Positions 25,193 through 34,203 of a stretch of 64,000 nt of DNA are shown in pieces. The notes under the pieces were generated by a model. It was not told the DNA's origin. It did no database searches and saw nothing but the letters and a program-made list of their open reading frames with translations. Numbering within the stretch: the first letter of the stretch is position 1; each line of letters opens with the position of its first letter. The stretch covers positions 1 through 64,000 of the forward strand of contig JAJDEH010000348.1 in NCBI GenBank assembly GCA_029259935.1, in the 5' to 3' direction. The stretch comes from Planctomycetota bacterium (GTDB lineage: Bacteria; Planctomycetota; Planctomycetia; Pirellulales; Pirellulaceae). The position numbers were made by a program, and so were the translations under genes.

Positions 25193-26593
25193 CTAGACGA
25201 TGGCGCGAATCACCTGCCCGCGAGAAATCGGCAGCGGACGGCCAAATGGGTCCTGGATCACTGTTTCCGGGTGATATCCCAGACAATGAAACACGGTTGC
25301 CAGGATATCTTTGGGGCGAACGGTGTCCGCTAGCGGGAAGGCGGCGTGTTGGTCCGTTTCCCCGTGTACCACGCCGCCGCGAATTCCGCCGCCTGCAAGC
25401 GCAACCGAAAACGCATGGCCCCAATGGTCGCGACCGGCGTTCTTGTTAAAGCGGGGCGTGTGACCGAACTCGCCAATCCAAACAACCAACGTCTCGTCCA
25501 ACAGACCGCGCTCGTCAAGATCCGCAAGCAATGCCGCATACGCCTGATCCATCGTGGGCATCAACATTTTCTTGAGCGACTCGCTGTGCTTCTTGTGCGT
25601 ATCCCAACCGCCTTGATTCTCAAAGCCCTTAACACGTGTCCAATTCACCTGCACTAGCGAGACTCCGGCTTCCACCAACCGCCGAGCGAGCAGGATGCTT
25701 TGAGCAAACCGGCCGCGGCCATAGCGGTCTTTCACGTTGTCCGGCTCGGCACTCAAGTCAAAAGCCGTGCGGCCATCGCGCCCGCCCAGTAAATCCAACG
25801 CCTTACGCGCGTGTACGTCGAACGTTTCGACTCGGCGGCTGCGCTGCAATCCGTCCAGCGCTCCATTCATCTGGTCCAGCAGAGTGCGGCGGCCATTGAA
25901 GCGCACCTCGGATAGTTGCTCCGACGGTTTGAGCCCTGGCACATGAAACGTGTCTTCGTGCGGATTACAAGGGATCAGCCACGGATCGCGGCCATGGCCC
26001 AGAAATCCCGCGTCTTGTCCCGGCCAAGGAATGTTGCCATCGTTCCAAATGTGTTCCGGTAACGTGACCGCCGCCGGCAGTTGGCCGGGCCGATCGCGTA
26101 GCGCCCGAGTTATCGCGCCCACACTGGGCCAATTATTGGGCGGCTTGGGCAAGGCGCTTTCTCGATTGAGCGGTTGGTGCGGGATGCCGGTCAGCATTTG
26201 GTAGCCGCTGGAAGAGTGCGCGTTGTCGCCCGTGACGACAGCTCGCAGCACGGCGATTTTGTCCGTCAGCTTGGCGGTCAGCGGCATCAACTCGCCGACG
26301 CGCAATCCGGCCGTCTTCGAATCGATGGCCCCAAATTCGCCGCGAACTTCTTGCGGGGCGTCCGGCTTGGGATCCCAAGTTTCATGTTGAGGTGGACCGC
26401 CGACCAGTCCAAACAGGATCACCGACTTGGCTTTGCCGAACGACGCACTTGTGTTCCCCGTGGCGCTTGCGGCTTGCGACGCCAACAAAGATTGCAACGT
26501 CAGGCCGCCCAATCCAAGCCCGCCAATACGCATCCACTCTCGCCGCGTGAGCCCGTCGCACAGCCGCTGTCCCTGGTCAAAAATTCTTAGCAT
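25193..26593 (-). CDS. DUF1501 family protein, exported
   Basis: 466 residues from the ATG at 26593 (MLRIFDQGQRL). The N-terminal LTRREWMRIGGLGLGGLTL is a twin-arginine-like signal. DUF1501 blocks are present: ILFGLVGGPPQHETWDPKP, VVTGDNAHSSSGYQMLTG, DRYGRGRFAQSILLARRLVE, GGWDTHKKHSE, VWIGEFGHTPRFNK and GRDHWGHAFSVALAGGG. It is only distantly similar to the other DUF1501 protein at 21757, so the two are not a recent duplication. Its 3' neighbour is the LRR lipoprotein gene; its 5' side faces a divergent secreted-protein gene across about 290 bases. I saw no partner DUF1549/DUF1553 gene, which often accompanies this family. Confidence 0.93.
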   Translation of the reverse strand: MLRIFDQGQRLCDGLTRREWMRIGGLGLGGLTLQSLLASQAASATGNTSASFGKAKSVILFGLVGGPPQHETWDPKPDAPQEVRGEFGAIDSKTAGLRVGELMPLTAKLTDKIAVLRAVVTGDNAHSSSGYQMLTGIPHQPLNRESALPKPPNNWPSVGAITRALRDRPGQLPAAVTLPEHIWNDGNIPWPGQDAGFLGHGRDPWLIPCNPHEDTFHVPGLKPSEQLSEVRFNGRRTLLDQMNGALDGLQRSRRVETFDVHARKALDLLGGRDGRTAFDLSAEPDNVKDRYGRGRFAQSILLARRLVEAGVSLVQVNWTRVKGFENQGGWDTHKKHSESLKKMLMPTMDQAYAALLADLDERGLLDETLVVWIGEFGHTPRFNKNAGRDHWGHAFSVALAGGGIRGGVVHGETDQHAAFPLADTVRPKDILATVFHCLGYHPETVIQDPFGRPLPISRGQVIRAIV

Positions 26594-26797
26594 GGAATTT
26601 CCCGTCAATTCGTTACTTGCTTCAACGGAATATTCTGTCAGCAACCACCGAGAACTGCAAAGGGAAACCGACAAGCAGAACTTGTCCTACACCATCCGAA
26701 AAATCGACATTTTGGCCGGTTTCCGGGCTCAAAAAACTGGAATGGGCATGATCGAGCTTCGACGAGACGCCCTTCGCCAAGTTAATTCTCAGGCGGC

Positions 26798-26823
26798 TGT
26801 AACATCCGCGATCGCTTTACGCT
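26798..26823 (+). promoter_or_regulatory. ECF-like promoter motif
   Basis: TGTAACATCC, 11 bases, then ACGCT: the same spacing as upstream of the genes at 28055 and 29484. It is 65 bases before the start codon at 26888. Confidence 0.5.
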
Positions 26824-26887
26824 GAGAGAGATACCCAGGAAGTGCATTGGTCACTTCCGGCAATCGAGAGAAGAGAAAGGTGTTGTC

Positions 26888-27838
26888 ATGCGTAAATCAA
26901 TCATTTTTGCCGCTCTTACCGTCGTTTTTGCCGCGTCTTCCGTGACATGGGCCCAAGAAGGCCTGTTTTCCGACGTCAAGGTGGAATCGCCTTTTGGTTC
27001 GTCCACCAAAACGGACGACGATGAGACGCCCAGCAAGACAACGCCAATCACCCGCAAAAAAGCTGCCGCTCAGATCAAGGACGTCGATCAGCTCAAGCTG
27101 TTGCTCGCCGAGGCTGGATTGGAAGGCAGCAAATTGGCCGACCGCATCGTGGGACTCAAGAAAGAAGTCGATCAGACGTCGTTTTTGGTCCTGGTGACGC
27201 TCTCGGATGACGAGAAACAGGTGCAAATCGTCGTGCTGCTGGGCAACGTGCGAGATCCCAAATCCGTGGATTCCGATAAATTGATCGAGCTAATGGAAGC
27301 AAGTCGGAAATTCTCGCCGTCCTATTTCTCCTTCAGCAAGGAGCGCAAGAGGATGGAACTGTACCATGTCTTGAAAAATGAGGACATTTCCAGCGAGATT
27401 CTGGGGACGCAGATCGACCGCTTGGCTCGAATCGCCAAACAAAACGAAGCCCTGTGGAATACCGATGCCCCCTCAAAGGTGGCGGATGGCGGCACCAAAA
27501 CGGCCCCAGCCACGACCAGTCCCAGCAGTCCCGCTCCTAGCACGACCGCCCCTCAAACGACCAACAGTCAGTTCCTAGGCCGCTGGTTCGCCAGCAAATC
27601 GGCCAAGGAAGCCCTAGCAATCCAGCTCAATACCAACGGCACCTTTGCTCTGGTCTACGTCAACGATGGTAAGAAAAAGACCTCGACGGGAACCTTCACT
27701 CTTAGCGGCGAATCGCTTGTTTTTAACGGAAAAGACGGCACGAAGCTGGCTGGAACTGTCAAATTATCCAACGACAAGGAGTTTCAGTTCACCCCGTCGA
27801 ACGCCAAATCGGCCTTGGTGTTCCAACGGGCTAAGTAG
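26888..27838 (+). CDS. Secreted protein with C-terminal beta domain shared with the 29484 protein
   Basis: 316 residues; the ATG is preceded by AGAAAGG. A signal peptide ends near SVTWAQEG. Residues about 60-200 form an unrecognised mixed domain (VDQLKLLLAEAGLEGSKLAD, then VLVTLSDDEKQVQIVVLLG). A Thr/Ser/Pro-rich linker follows. The last 85 residues (FLGRWFASKSAKEAL, LNTNGTFALVY, GTFTLSGESLVFNG, LAGTVKLSNDKEFQF) are a small beta domain that also ends the 29484 protein. The gene has its own terminator and an ECF-like promoter motif shared with the next two genes. Confidence 0.8.
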   Translation: MRKSIIFAALTVVFAASSVTWAQEGLFSDVKVESPFGSSTKTDDDETPSKTTPITRKKAAAQIKDVDQLKLLLAEAGLEGSKLADRIVGLKKEVDQTSFLVLVTLSDDEKQVQIVVLLGNVRDPKSVDSDKLIELMEASRKFSPSYFSFSKERKRMELYHVLKNEDISSEILGTQIDRLARIAKQNEALWNTDAPSKVADGGTKTAPATTSPSSPAPSTTAPQTTNSQFLGRWFASKSAKEALAIQLNTNGTFALVYVNDGKKKTSTGTFTLSGESLVFNGKDGTKLAGTVKLSNDKEFQFTPSNAKSALVFQRAK

Positions 27839-27850
27839 ATGCCGGCTAGG

Positions 27851-27886
27851 AAGCCCGGTTCAAAAGAGCCGGGCTTTCTTTTTTTG
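27851..27886 (+). terminator. Rho-independent terminator
   Basis: Arms AAGCCCGG and CCGGGCTT with a 10-base loop, then a run of T, 12 bases after the stop codon. Confidence 0.92.
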
Positions 27887-27966
27887 ACGCAAATAATTTC
27901 ACAATAAAGACTTACGGATTGAGGCGTGCGGCTAATTGCCATCCGCGGACAAATTCCAATTAGTGC

Positions 27967-28003
27967 TGTAACAACTCCAGCTAGTTCCCGCTTAGCTAGT
28001 TAG
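27967..28003 (+). promoter_or_regulatory. ECF-like promoter motif
   Basis: TGTAACAACT, 11 bases, CCGCT, 4 bases, TAGTTAG, ending 51 bases before the start codon. The same three blocks at the same spacing occur at 29400-29436. Confidence 0.65.
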
Positions 28004-28054
28004 GTTCGAGAACAAAACTCGTTTTTCAACAAGACAAAAGAGAATGGTGATGTC

Positions 28055-29245
28055 ATGAAAAGCTCAATCCAAAAAACGCTGACCCACATAGTTTTGGCTT
28101 CCTGCACCGCCGCCGCGATGTTCAGCCTGCCGATGACGGCCTCGGCCGACAGTTCGGTTTACCAAAATGCCCTCAATTCCACCGTTTGGGTGCTGGCCAA
28201 GAAGTCGGGCGAAACCAGCAGCGGCACCGGAGTCCTGGTTGATTCCGAGCGAAAGCTGGTCGTGACGAACTTCCACGTTGTTGGCGATTCCCGCAACGCA
28301 GTCATCTTCTTCCCGGAAGTCACGGACGGAGCCCCCATCGTCAGCCGTCAGCATTACTTGAAGAACGTCAAGCGGCTGGGGACCCGAGGCAGCGTGATCG
28401 CCATCGATCGCAAGCGAGATCTGGCCCTCATCGAACTCGATAAGCTGCCCGAAAACGCCCAGGCGATCGAATTGGCCGAGGAGAGCATCGGTCCTGGCTC
28501 GGACGTTCAATCCATCGGGAATCCTGGGTCGACCGAAGCCTTGTGGGTCTTCACCTCGGGTACAGTGCGAGCCGTCTACCAGAAGAAATTCCGCACCGGT
28601 GCCGGCGAACACGACTTCAAAGTGGTCGAAACGCAGTCTCCGATCAACTCGGGCGACAGCGGCGGACCCGTCATGAACGATGAAGGCAAGCTGGTTGCCA
28701 TCTCGCAAGCGATCGCTCCCAAAGCCCGCCTGGTGACCTACTCGGTCGATGTCAGCGAAGTCAAAGAGTTCATGGCCAGCCCCTGGAAGCCCTCGCCGCT
28801 GCCGGCCGCCGAGGTCCTGACCACAGCGGAATTGGAATACACCAAGCACGAAACTGGCTTCCTGCAAGTCGATTTCAACCTGGAAAAAGAGGAAAAGCAG
28901 TCGGTTTTCATCACCAATGAAATCGAATACTTCCAGCGAGCCGACGTTCGCAAGATCTGGTCGCTGGCCTTGGCCACCAAGCAGGCCCCCAACGTCGACA
29001 CGATGATGAAACTGCTGGTTCAAAGCTCCCGCACCAAAATCGGAGCCTGGACCGTCGAACAGACCAAGGAAGGCGACTATCTGATCCTCTACGTAGTCAA
29101 GATGGACGCCACGGCGACCCCCGCCGCGGTCAAGAGCACCATGGACTATGTCGCCAAACTGGCCGGTTTGATGAAAAAAGAGCTGGCTCCGCAGCAAAAG
29201 GCCCAAGACGCTTCGGAAACGCTGGACGATTGGCTCGGAAAGTAG
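28055..29245 (+). CDS. Secreted trypsin-like (HtrA/S1C-type) serine protease
   Basis: 396 residues with a signal peptide ending at TASADS. The chymotrypsin-fold triad is readable: His74 in VVTNFHVVG, Asp122 in RKRDLALIEL and Ser202 in NSGDSGGPVM. There is no PDZ domain. In its place, residues 245-396 are an unrecognised domain (EKEEKQSVFITNEIEYFQRA, then TMDYVAKLAGLMKKELAP). The protease probably acts in the periplasm on misfolded or specific proteins. The gene sits between two secreted-protein genes, all three with the same ECF-like promoter motif and separate terminators, which suggests one regulon with independent transcripts. Confidence 0.9.
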   Translation: MKSSIQKTLTHIVLASCTAAAMFSLPMTASADSSVYQNALNSTVWVLAKKSGETSSGTGVLVDSERKLVVTNFHVVGDSRNAVIFFPEVTDGAPIVSRQHYLKNVKRLGTRGSVIAIDRKRDLALIELDKLPENAQAIELAEESIGPGSDVQSIGNPGSTEALWVFTSGTVRAVYQKKFRTGAGEHDFKVVETQSPINSGDSGGPVMNDEGKLVAISQAIAPKARLVTYSVDVSEVKEFMASPWKPSPLPAAEVLTTAELEYTKHETGFLQVDFNLEKEEKQSVFITNEIEYFQRADVRKIWSLALATKQAPNVDTMMKLLVQSSRTKIGAWTVEQTKEGDYLILYVVKMDATATPAAVKSTMDYVAKLAGLMKKELAPQQKAQDASETLDDWLGK

Positions 29246-29294
29246 TCAGCCCTCGAATCGAACCTACGGATGACTCAAAGAAAACACCTTCTCG

Positions 29295-29350
29295 AAAACA
29301 CGGCCGTTAAGTTTTGCCTCGTAGGCGGGACTTGCGGCCGTGTTTTTTTT
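29295..29350 (+). terminator. Rho-independent terminator
   Basis: AAAACACGGCCG pairs with CGGCCGTGTTTT across a 28-base loop that may fold internally; the right arm runs into eight T residues. Confidence 0.85.
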
Positions 29351-29399
29351 GCGGTTATCAGCGAATTTGGCCCGTCCGGAGGGAACTTCCAGAATTCCT

Positions 29400-29436
29400 T
29401 GTAACAACTGAATCCTTTTGCCGCTGGGATAGTTAG
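29400..29436 (+). promoter_or_regulatory. ECF-like promoter motif
   Basis: TGTAACAACT, 11 bases, CCGCT, 4 bases, TAGTTAG, ending 47 bases before the start codon at 29484. The match to 27967-28003 is block for block. Confidence 0.65.
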
Positions 29437-29483
29437 TCGGACACCCAAAACAACAAATCAACCACCTTCAAAGGGAATTAACT

Positions 29484-30377
29484 ATGTCCAAGTCAATCAC
29501 AGCCATCTTGTTTGCCTTAACGATGATCGGAACCGGACTTTCTGACACCGCTTCGGCCCAGTGCCACAACGGCTACCGAAATTACCACCACAACTACGTG
29601 CCCCGCTGCCAAACGCGATACCCCCACAATCCCCAAATCTACATCAACCGGCACCCTCAAGGGAGCTTTGGAACGCAAGCGTTGGGTGGGAGCCGCCAGT
29701 CGGGTCAGCCGGGCTTCGCGGGTCAGCAACAAGGTTTTGCAGGCCAACAACGGCAACAGGGTTTCGCCGGTCAGCAGCAAGGCTTCGCTGGCGGACAACA
29801 GGGCCAACAACAGCAATTTGGTGGCGGTCAGCAGCAGCAACAACAGCGGCAGCAACAACCGCAGCAGCAGCAGCAACCGCAGCAGCGGCAGCAACAAGCT
29901 CCGCAACAGCAGGCTCCGCAACAGCAGATCCAAGGTCAGCCCCAGGGTCAAGCTCCGCAGCAGCAGGCTCCGGCAACCGCGCAGAATCCGGCCCCGGCCG
30001 ACAACGCTTCGCAAACCGCCCTGCAGGCACTGGCCGGACTCGGTGCCAGCCAACCGGCTGCCCCGCAGCCCCAAGCACCGGCGAGTCAACCTGCTCGTCA
30101 AGTTGCCAGCCACGTCGGAAGTTGGAAGGCTGATCTTTCCAACGGTGCCCGCGTTCAACTGAACTTGGAGGCCAATGGCCAGTTCAATTGGTCCGCCACG
30201 ACCAAAGCCGGCCGCACGAGTGCGTTCAGCGGTTCCTACACGGTGGCTCAAGGATCTCTGACACTGGTTCGGACCGACAACCGCAAGCTCGCTGGCAGCG
30301 TCAGCCGTACTGAGAACGGCTTTAACTTCAAACTGTCCGGCGAAAAAGACCAAGGGCTGAACTTCGTCCGCGGTTAA
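29484..30377 (+). CDS. Secreted Gln-rich low-complexity protein with C-terminal beta domain
   Basis: 297 residues; AAAGGGA lies just upstream of the ATG. A signal peptide ends near DTASAQ. A Tyr/His/Asn-rich segment (NGYRNYHHNYVPRCQTRYPH) follows. Residues about 70-165 are a Gln-dominated tract with repeats such as QQGFAGQQ and runs of Q, then an Ala/Pro/Gln linker. The last 85 residues (VGSWKADLSNGARVQLNLEA, SGSYTVAQGSLTLV, KLAGSVSRTENGFNF) match the C-terminal domain of the 26888 protein. A Gln tract joined to a beta domain fits an adhesive or matrix protein, but there is no direct evidence. The repeats may vary in copy number. Confidence 0.8.
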   Translation: MSKSITAILFALTMIGTGLSDTASAQCHNGYRNYHHNYVPRCQTRYPHNPQIYINRHPQGSFGTQALGGSRQSGQPGFAGQQQGFAGQQRQQGFAGQQQGFAGGQQGQQQQFGGGQQQQQQRQQQPQQQQQPQQRQQQAPQQQAPQQQIQGQPQGQAPQQQAPATAQNPAPADNASQTALQALAGLGASQPAAPQPQAPASQPARQVASHVGSWKADLSNGARVQLNLEANGQFNWSATTKAGRTSAFSGSYTVAQGSLTLVRTDNRKLAGSVSRTENGFNFKLSGEKDQGLNFVRG

Positions 30378-30420
30378 GCGACCGAAGCGAGCAATCGCCG
30401 ACAGATTTTCATAACCAGTC

Positions 30421-30456
30421 ACCCGCTTCTCAACGAGGAGCGGGTGATTTTTTTTT
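30421..30456 (+). terminator. Rho-independent terminator
   Basis: Arms ACCCGCTTCTC and GAGGAGCGGGT around a short loop (30421-30445), followed by a run of T. Confidence 0.9.
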
Positions 30457-30490
30457 CTCCCCCTTGCCAAGGGGGAGTTAGAGGGGGTCT
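30457..30490. repeat. Single CTCCCCCTTG palindrome unit
   Basis: An intact CTCCCCCTTG-C-CAAGGGGGAG palindrome plus the TTAGAGGGGGTC tail, identical to the last unit of the 3493-3675 array. It directly abuts the T tract of the preceding terminator. Confidence 0.85.
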
Positions 30491-30604
30491 CTTGGGCGAC
30501 ACGACTGCGCGTCCTTCAAATACGGACTGCTCTGGTGCAAAGGCTGCAAGGGCGACCGGCTGAGTTTATAATGCTCACACCACGTTATCGGAGAAAGATA
30601 CCCC

Positions 30605-32239
30605 ATGCGAGTTCTGACCGCCGTTGTTTGCTGTTTCCTCTTCACGCTTGCCGGTGCCAGTTTACAGGCCGCAGAGCCGGCTCGCCCCAACATCTTGTTC
30701 GCCTTTGCCGACGATTGGGGCCGCTGTGCCAGCATCTACGCGGATGTCGAGGGCAAAGGCGGCATCAACGATGTCGTGCGTACGCCCAACTTCGACCGGG
30801 TAGCGCGCAGCGGCGTTCTGTTTCGCAATGCCTTCGTGACCGCCCCGTCCTGCACGCCTTGCCGCAGTTCGCTGTTGTCGGGCCAGTACTTTTGGCGAAC
30901 CGGTCGCGCCGCCATCTTGCAAGGTGCGGTGTGGGATTCCAACATTCCCGCCTGGCCGCTGTTGCTGAACGACAACGGCTACCACATCGGCAAGTCCTGG
31001 AAAGTCTGGAGCCCGGGCATTCCCGCCGATTCACCCTACGGCGGCCAGAAGTTTTCCTATCAACAGTCCGGCAGCCGCTTCAACGGATTCTCGCAAACCG
31101 CCACCCGCCTGGTCGCTCAAGGAAAGACCGTCGCCGAAGCAAAGAAAGAACTGTTTGGTGACGTGCGCGGCAACTTCAACAGCTTTCTCGAAAAGCGCGA
31201 CGACGGTAAGCCGTTTTGCTATTGGTTCGGTCCGACCAACGTGCACCGCAAGTGGATCAAGGGGTCGGGCAAGAAGTTGTGGAACATCAATCCCGACGAA
31301 CTGAAAGGCAAGCTGCCTCCGTTTCTTCCCGACGTGCCCGAAATTCGAGAAGACTTGGCCGATTACTTTGGTGAAACCGAAGCCTTCGACGCCGCGGTAG
31401 GCGTGCTGCTGGAAGAGCTGAAAAAAGCGGGCGAACTTGAAAACACTTTGGTCGTCATCAGTGGCGATCATGGTCCTCCCGGATTTCCGCACGGCAAGTG
31501 CAATCTGTACGACTTTGGCACGGGGGTCGCGTTGGCGATTTCCGGTCCCGGAGTTTCCAGCGGGCGCGTCGTCGACGATTTCGTCAACTTGCCTGATTTG
31601 GGCCCGACTTTCTTGGAATCCGGCAATGTCGATGTTCCCGAAGTCATGACGGCCCGCAGCTTGTGGCCCGTCCTAAAATCAGATCGAGAAGGCTTGGTTG
31701 ATCCCAAGCGAATCTCGGTCGTGACCGGACGCGAACGGCATGTCGCTTCGGCCCGCGCGGGGAATCTGCCGTATCCCCAGCGGGCGATCCGCACGGCCGA
31801 ATATTCGTTCATCATCAATTTCCGCCCCGACCGCTACCCGCTTGGCGATCCCTACCGCCTAGACGGCGACAACCCGCCCTCGACAGAGCAACTGACCGAA
31901 AACACATTTGCCACCTTGCCCGACGAAGACGCTGGCCCGACCAAAGCCTGGATCGTGGATCACCGAAACGACCCAAAGTGGAAATCGTATTTCGATCACG
32001 CCTACGGCAAACGTCCCCGCGAGGAACTGTTCGACTTGAAGAAAGATCCCCACCAAATGAAGAACGTGGCCGCTGATCCCCAATACGCCAAGGTGGCCGC
32101 CGATCTGCGAAAGCGCCTGCTTGCCGAACTAAAGGCGACCGGCGATCCCCGCCTGATCGACGACGGCAAGTTCTTCGAAACTCCACCCATGGCGGGGCCG
32201 ATCCCCGAAGACGCCCGCCGACCTAAACGCAAACGTTGA
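30605..32239 (+). CDS. Secreted sulfatase (arylsulfatase A family)
   Basis: 544 residues; GGAGAAAG precedes the ATG. A signal peptide ends near SLQAAE. Family features are [12 protein letters not shown] (metal-binding Asp pair), CTPCR at residues 83-87 and SGDHGPPGF. The C-x-P-x-R pattern is the signal for conversion of Cys83 to formylglycine; the fourth residue is Cys where Ser is most common. Such enzymes remove sulfate from sulfated polysaccharides or other esters and are heavily expanded in marine Planctomycetes. The substrate is unknown. The C-terminal RPKRKR tail is basic. It is monocistronic, between a terminator and a palindromic repeat. Confidence 0.93.
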   Translation: MRVLTAVVCCFLFTLAGASLQAAEPARPNILFAFADDWGRCASIYADVEGKGGINDVVRTPNFDRVARSGVLFRNAFVTAPSCTPCRSSLLSGQYFWRTGRAAILQGAVWDSNIPAWPLLLNDNGYHIGKSWKVWSPGIPADSPYGGQKFSYQQSGSRFNGFSQTATRLVAQGKTVAEAKKELFGDVRGNFNSFLEKRDDGKPFCYWFGPTNVHRKWIKGSGKKLWNINPDELKGKLPPFLPDVPEIREDLADYFGETEAFDAAVGVLLEELKKAGELENTLVVISGDHGPPGFPHGKCNLYDFGTGVALAISGPGVSSGRVVDDFVNLPDLGPTFLESGNVDVPEVMTARSLWPVLKSDREGLVDPKRISVVTGRERHVASARAGNLPYPQRAIRTAEYSFIINFRPDRYPLGDPYRLDGDNPPSTEQLTENTFATLPDEDAGPTKAWIVDHRNDPKWKSYFDHAYGKRPREELFDLKKDPHQMKNVAADPQYAKVAADLRKRLLAELKATGDPRLIDDGKFFETPPMAGPIPEDARRPKRKR

Positions 32240-32270
32240 GCTTGCGGGCAATGGATTGCGAGATCGAGGT

Positions 32271-32368
32271 GTAGGCCGGATCAAGCGAAGCGCTGCTCCG
32301 GCAGTCCCAAACCTTCCTAAATCCGTGGATGCCGGAACATCGTCGCTTCGCTACTCGGTCCGGCCTAC
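32271..32368. repeat. Palindromic BIME-like repeat
   Basis: GTAGGCCGGATCAAGCGAAG pairs with the right end CGCTTCGCTACTCGGTCCGGCCTAC (inverted, imperfect), enclosing a ~50-base middle with its own GCTCCGGCA/TGCCGGA arms. It resembles paired REP elements and follows the sulfatase gene. Confidence 0.65.
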
Positions 32369-32490
32369 GGATCTGAAGCCGGCATTGCAGTTGATGGTTA
32401 CGAAAATCCGCTTATCATTGGCTGGCGTATCGACGTCGTCACCACCGCGCATACCATGCCTTGGACCGTAGGCACAAAGGAAGCTGACGG

Positions 32491-34203
32491 ATGCCAATTT
32501 CCGATTCGTTTCGTCCGCGCATGCTGGAAAAGCTGCGGCTTCTTTACGGCGAACAGGCCGACGGCGTTTTGGGACGCATCGACCAACTCGCGGATCGTTA
32601 CGCTGGGCTCCGTGACCGGCCGAGCGGTCCGTTGTGGGATGAGCGTGATGTCGTGCTGATCACTTACGGGGATCAGGTGCGCGGCACTGGCCAGGCCGCG
32701 ATTGAAGCCCAGCGGCAGTTTCTGCTGGACCACGAACTCGACAACGTAATCAACACGGTTCACATCCTGCCGTTTTTCCCCTATTCGTCAGACGACGGAT
32801 TTTCGGTGAGCGATTATCGACAGGTTAAATCGGAAATTGGCGACTGGTCGGATGTGCATCGGTTCGGCGAGTCATTTGGAATGGCTTTTGATTTTGTTTG
32901 CAATCACTGTTCGCGTGAGAACGAGTGGTTCCAGCGGTATCTTCAGGGCGAGTCGCCCTACGATGACTATTTCATCGACGTCGATCCCAAGACCGATTTA
33001 TCGGACGTGACGAGGCCGCGCAGTACCCCGCTGCTAACCGCTTTTGAAACCGCTCACGGCACAAAGCATGTATGGACGACCTTTAGCGCCGATCAAGTCG
33101 ACTTGAACTTCGCTTGTCCGGATGTGTTGTTGGAAGCGCTGGACATCCTGCTGTTGTACATTCAGCATGGCGCCAGAGTGATTCGCCTGGACGCCATTGG
33201 GTTTCTGTGGAAGCAAAGCGGAACGACCTGCATGCACTTGCCGGAAACGCACGCCGTGGTGAAGCTGATGCGCGATCTGGTTGATGATCTCGCGCCGGGA
33301 ACGATTCTGCTAACCGAAACCAACGTGCCTCACGCGGAGAACATCAGCTACTTCGGGGCTGGCGACGAAGCGCACGCCGTTTATCAATTCAGCCTCGCTC
33401 CACTTCTGCTGGACGCGTTCATGACGGGCGATGCGAGTCCGTTGAACGGCTGGTTATCCCGCTTGGAATTCCCCGGCCCGGGGATGACCTACTTCAACTT
33501 CACGGCATCGCACGACGGCATCGGTGTCCGTCCGCTGGAAGGCCTGGTATCGCAACAGCGGCTCGACGGCCTCGTGGACGGTGTTCGCCAACGGGGCGGT
33601 CGGGTCAGCATGCGGACCAAACCGGATGGAACGGAGAGCCCTTACGAATTGAACATTGCGTATGTCTCGGCGCTCGACACGCCAGCGGGCCTTGCCCCGA
33701 ATGAACATGCCCGCCGATTCTTGGCATCGCAAGGTCTGGCGTTGGCCTTGCGGGGCGTGCCCGGGATCTATTTTCACAGCCTGGTTGGAACAACAAACTA
33801 CTCTGAAGGCGTCGACGAAACCGGACACAATCGAACCATCAACCGCCGCAAATTCGACAGCCAGGAACTACGCCAGATCCTGGCCGACGAACACTCATTG
33901 CAGCGCCGGATTTTCGACGGCTACCGCCACATGCTGGCCGTCCGCATCGCTCAACCGGCGTTTCATCCCGACGCACCACAAACCGTTTTGAACACCAAGC
34001 ATCCGTCGGTCGTCGCATTTCAACGAACCAGTCTCGACGGCGGTCAACGCATTCTGGTGCTGACCAACGTCGGCGACCAGCCGGCCCAACTGCAACTAGA
34101 CACACTGGCGGCATCGCAAGTTACCCGCGACTTACTGACCGACCAACCAGTTGCCGGTCCCAGTTATGAATTGCCGGGGCATTCCATTGCTTGGTTGAGT
34201 TAA
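32491..34203 (+). CDS. GH13_18 sugar phosphorylase (sucrose / glucosylglycerate phosphorylase type)
   Basis: 570 residues, cytoplasmic, with AGGAAG upstream of the ATG. The glycoside hydrolase 13 signature is clear: MAFDFVCNHCS, then IRLDAIGFLWK with nucleophile Asp234, ILLTETNVPH with acid/base Glu276, and TASHDGIGVRP with Asp342. The Gly-Thr-Thr-Cys-Met-His-Leu-Pro-Glu-Thr-His stretch after FLWK is typical of subfamily 18, which splits alpha-glucosides with phosphate to give glucose 1-phosphate. Members act on sucrose, sucrose 6'-phosphate or glucosylglycerate; I cannot choose from the sequence alone, though the compatible solute glucosylglycerate is plausible for a marine organism. No partner sugar gene is adjacent. 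Confidence 0.9.
   Translation: MPISDSFRPRMLEKLRLLYGEQADGVLGRIDQLADRYAGLRDRPSGPLWDERDVVLITYGDQVRGTGQAAIEAQRQFLLDHELDNVINTVHILPFFPYSSDDGFSVSDYRQVKSEIGDWSDVHRFGESFGMAFDFVCNHCSRENEWFQRYLQGESPYDDYFIDVDPKTDLSDVTRPRSTPLLTAFETAHGTKHVWTTFSADQVDLNFACPDVLLEALDILLLYIQHGARVIRLDAIGFLWKQSGTTCMHLPETHAVVKLMRDLVDDLAPGTILLTETNVPHAENISYFGAGDEAHAVYQFSLAPLLLDAFMTGDASPLNGWLSRLEFPGPGMTYFNFTASHDGIGVRPLEGLVSQQRLDGLVDGVRQRGGRVSMRTKPDGTESPYELNIAYVSALDTPAGLAPNEHARRFLASQGLALALRGVPGIYFHSLVGTTNYSEGVDETGHNRTINRRKFDSQELRQILADEHSLQRRIFDGYRHMLAVRIAQPAFHPDAPQTVLNTKHPSVVAFQRTSLDGGQRILVLTNVGDQPAQLQLDTLAASQVTRDLLTDQPVAGPSYELPGHSIAWLS

Noticed and set aside
28064..29206. Minus-strand open frame of about 380 codons opposite the serine protease gene
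   Set aside because: The plus strand carries the complete catalytic triad and a signal peptide; the antisense reading has no motif.
29517..30470. Minus-strand Leu-rich frame opposite the Gln-rich protein
   Set aside because: CAG/CAA repeats read backwards give CTG/TTG, that is Leu; this is a composition artefact and it crosses the terminator.
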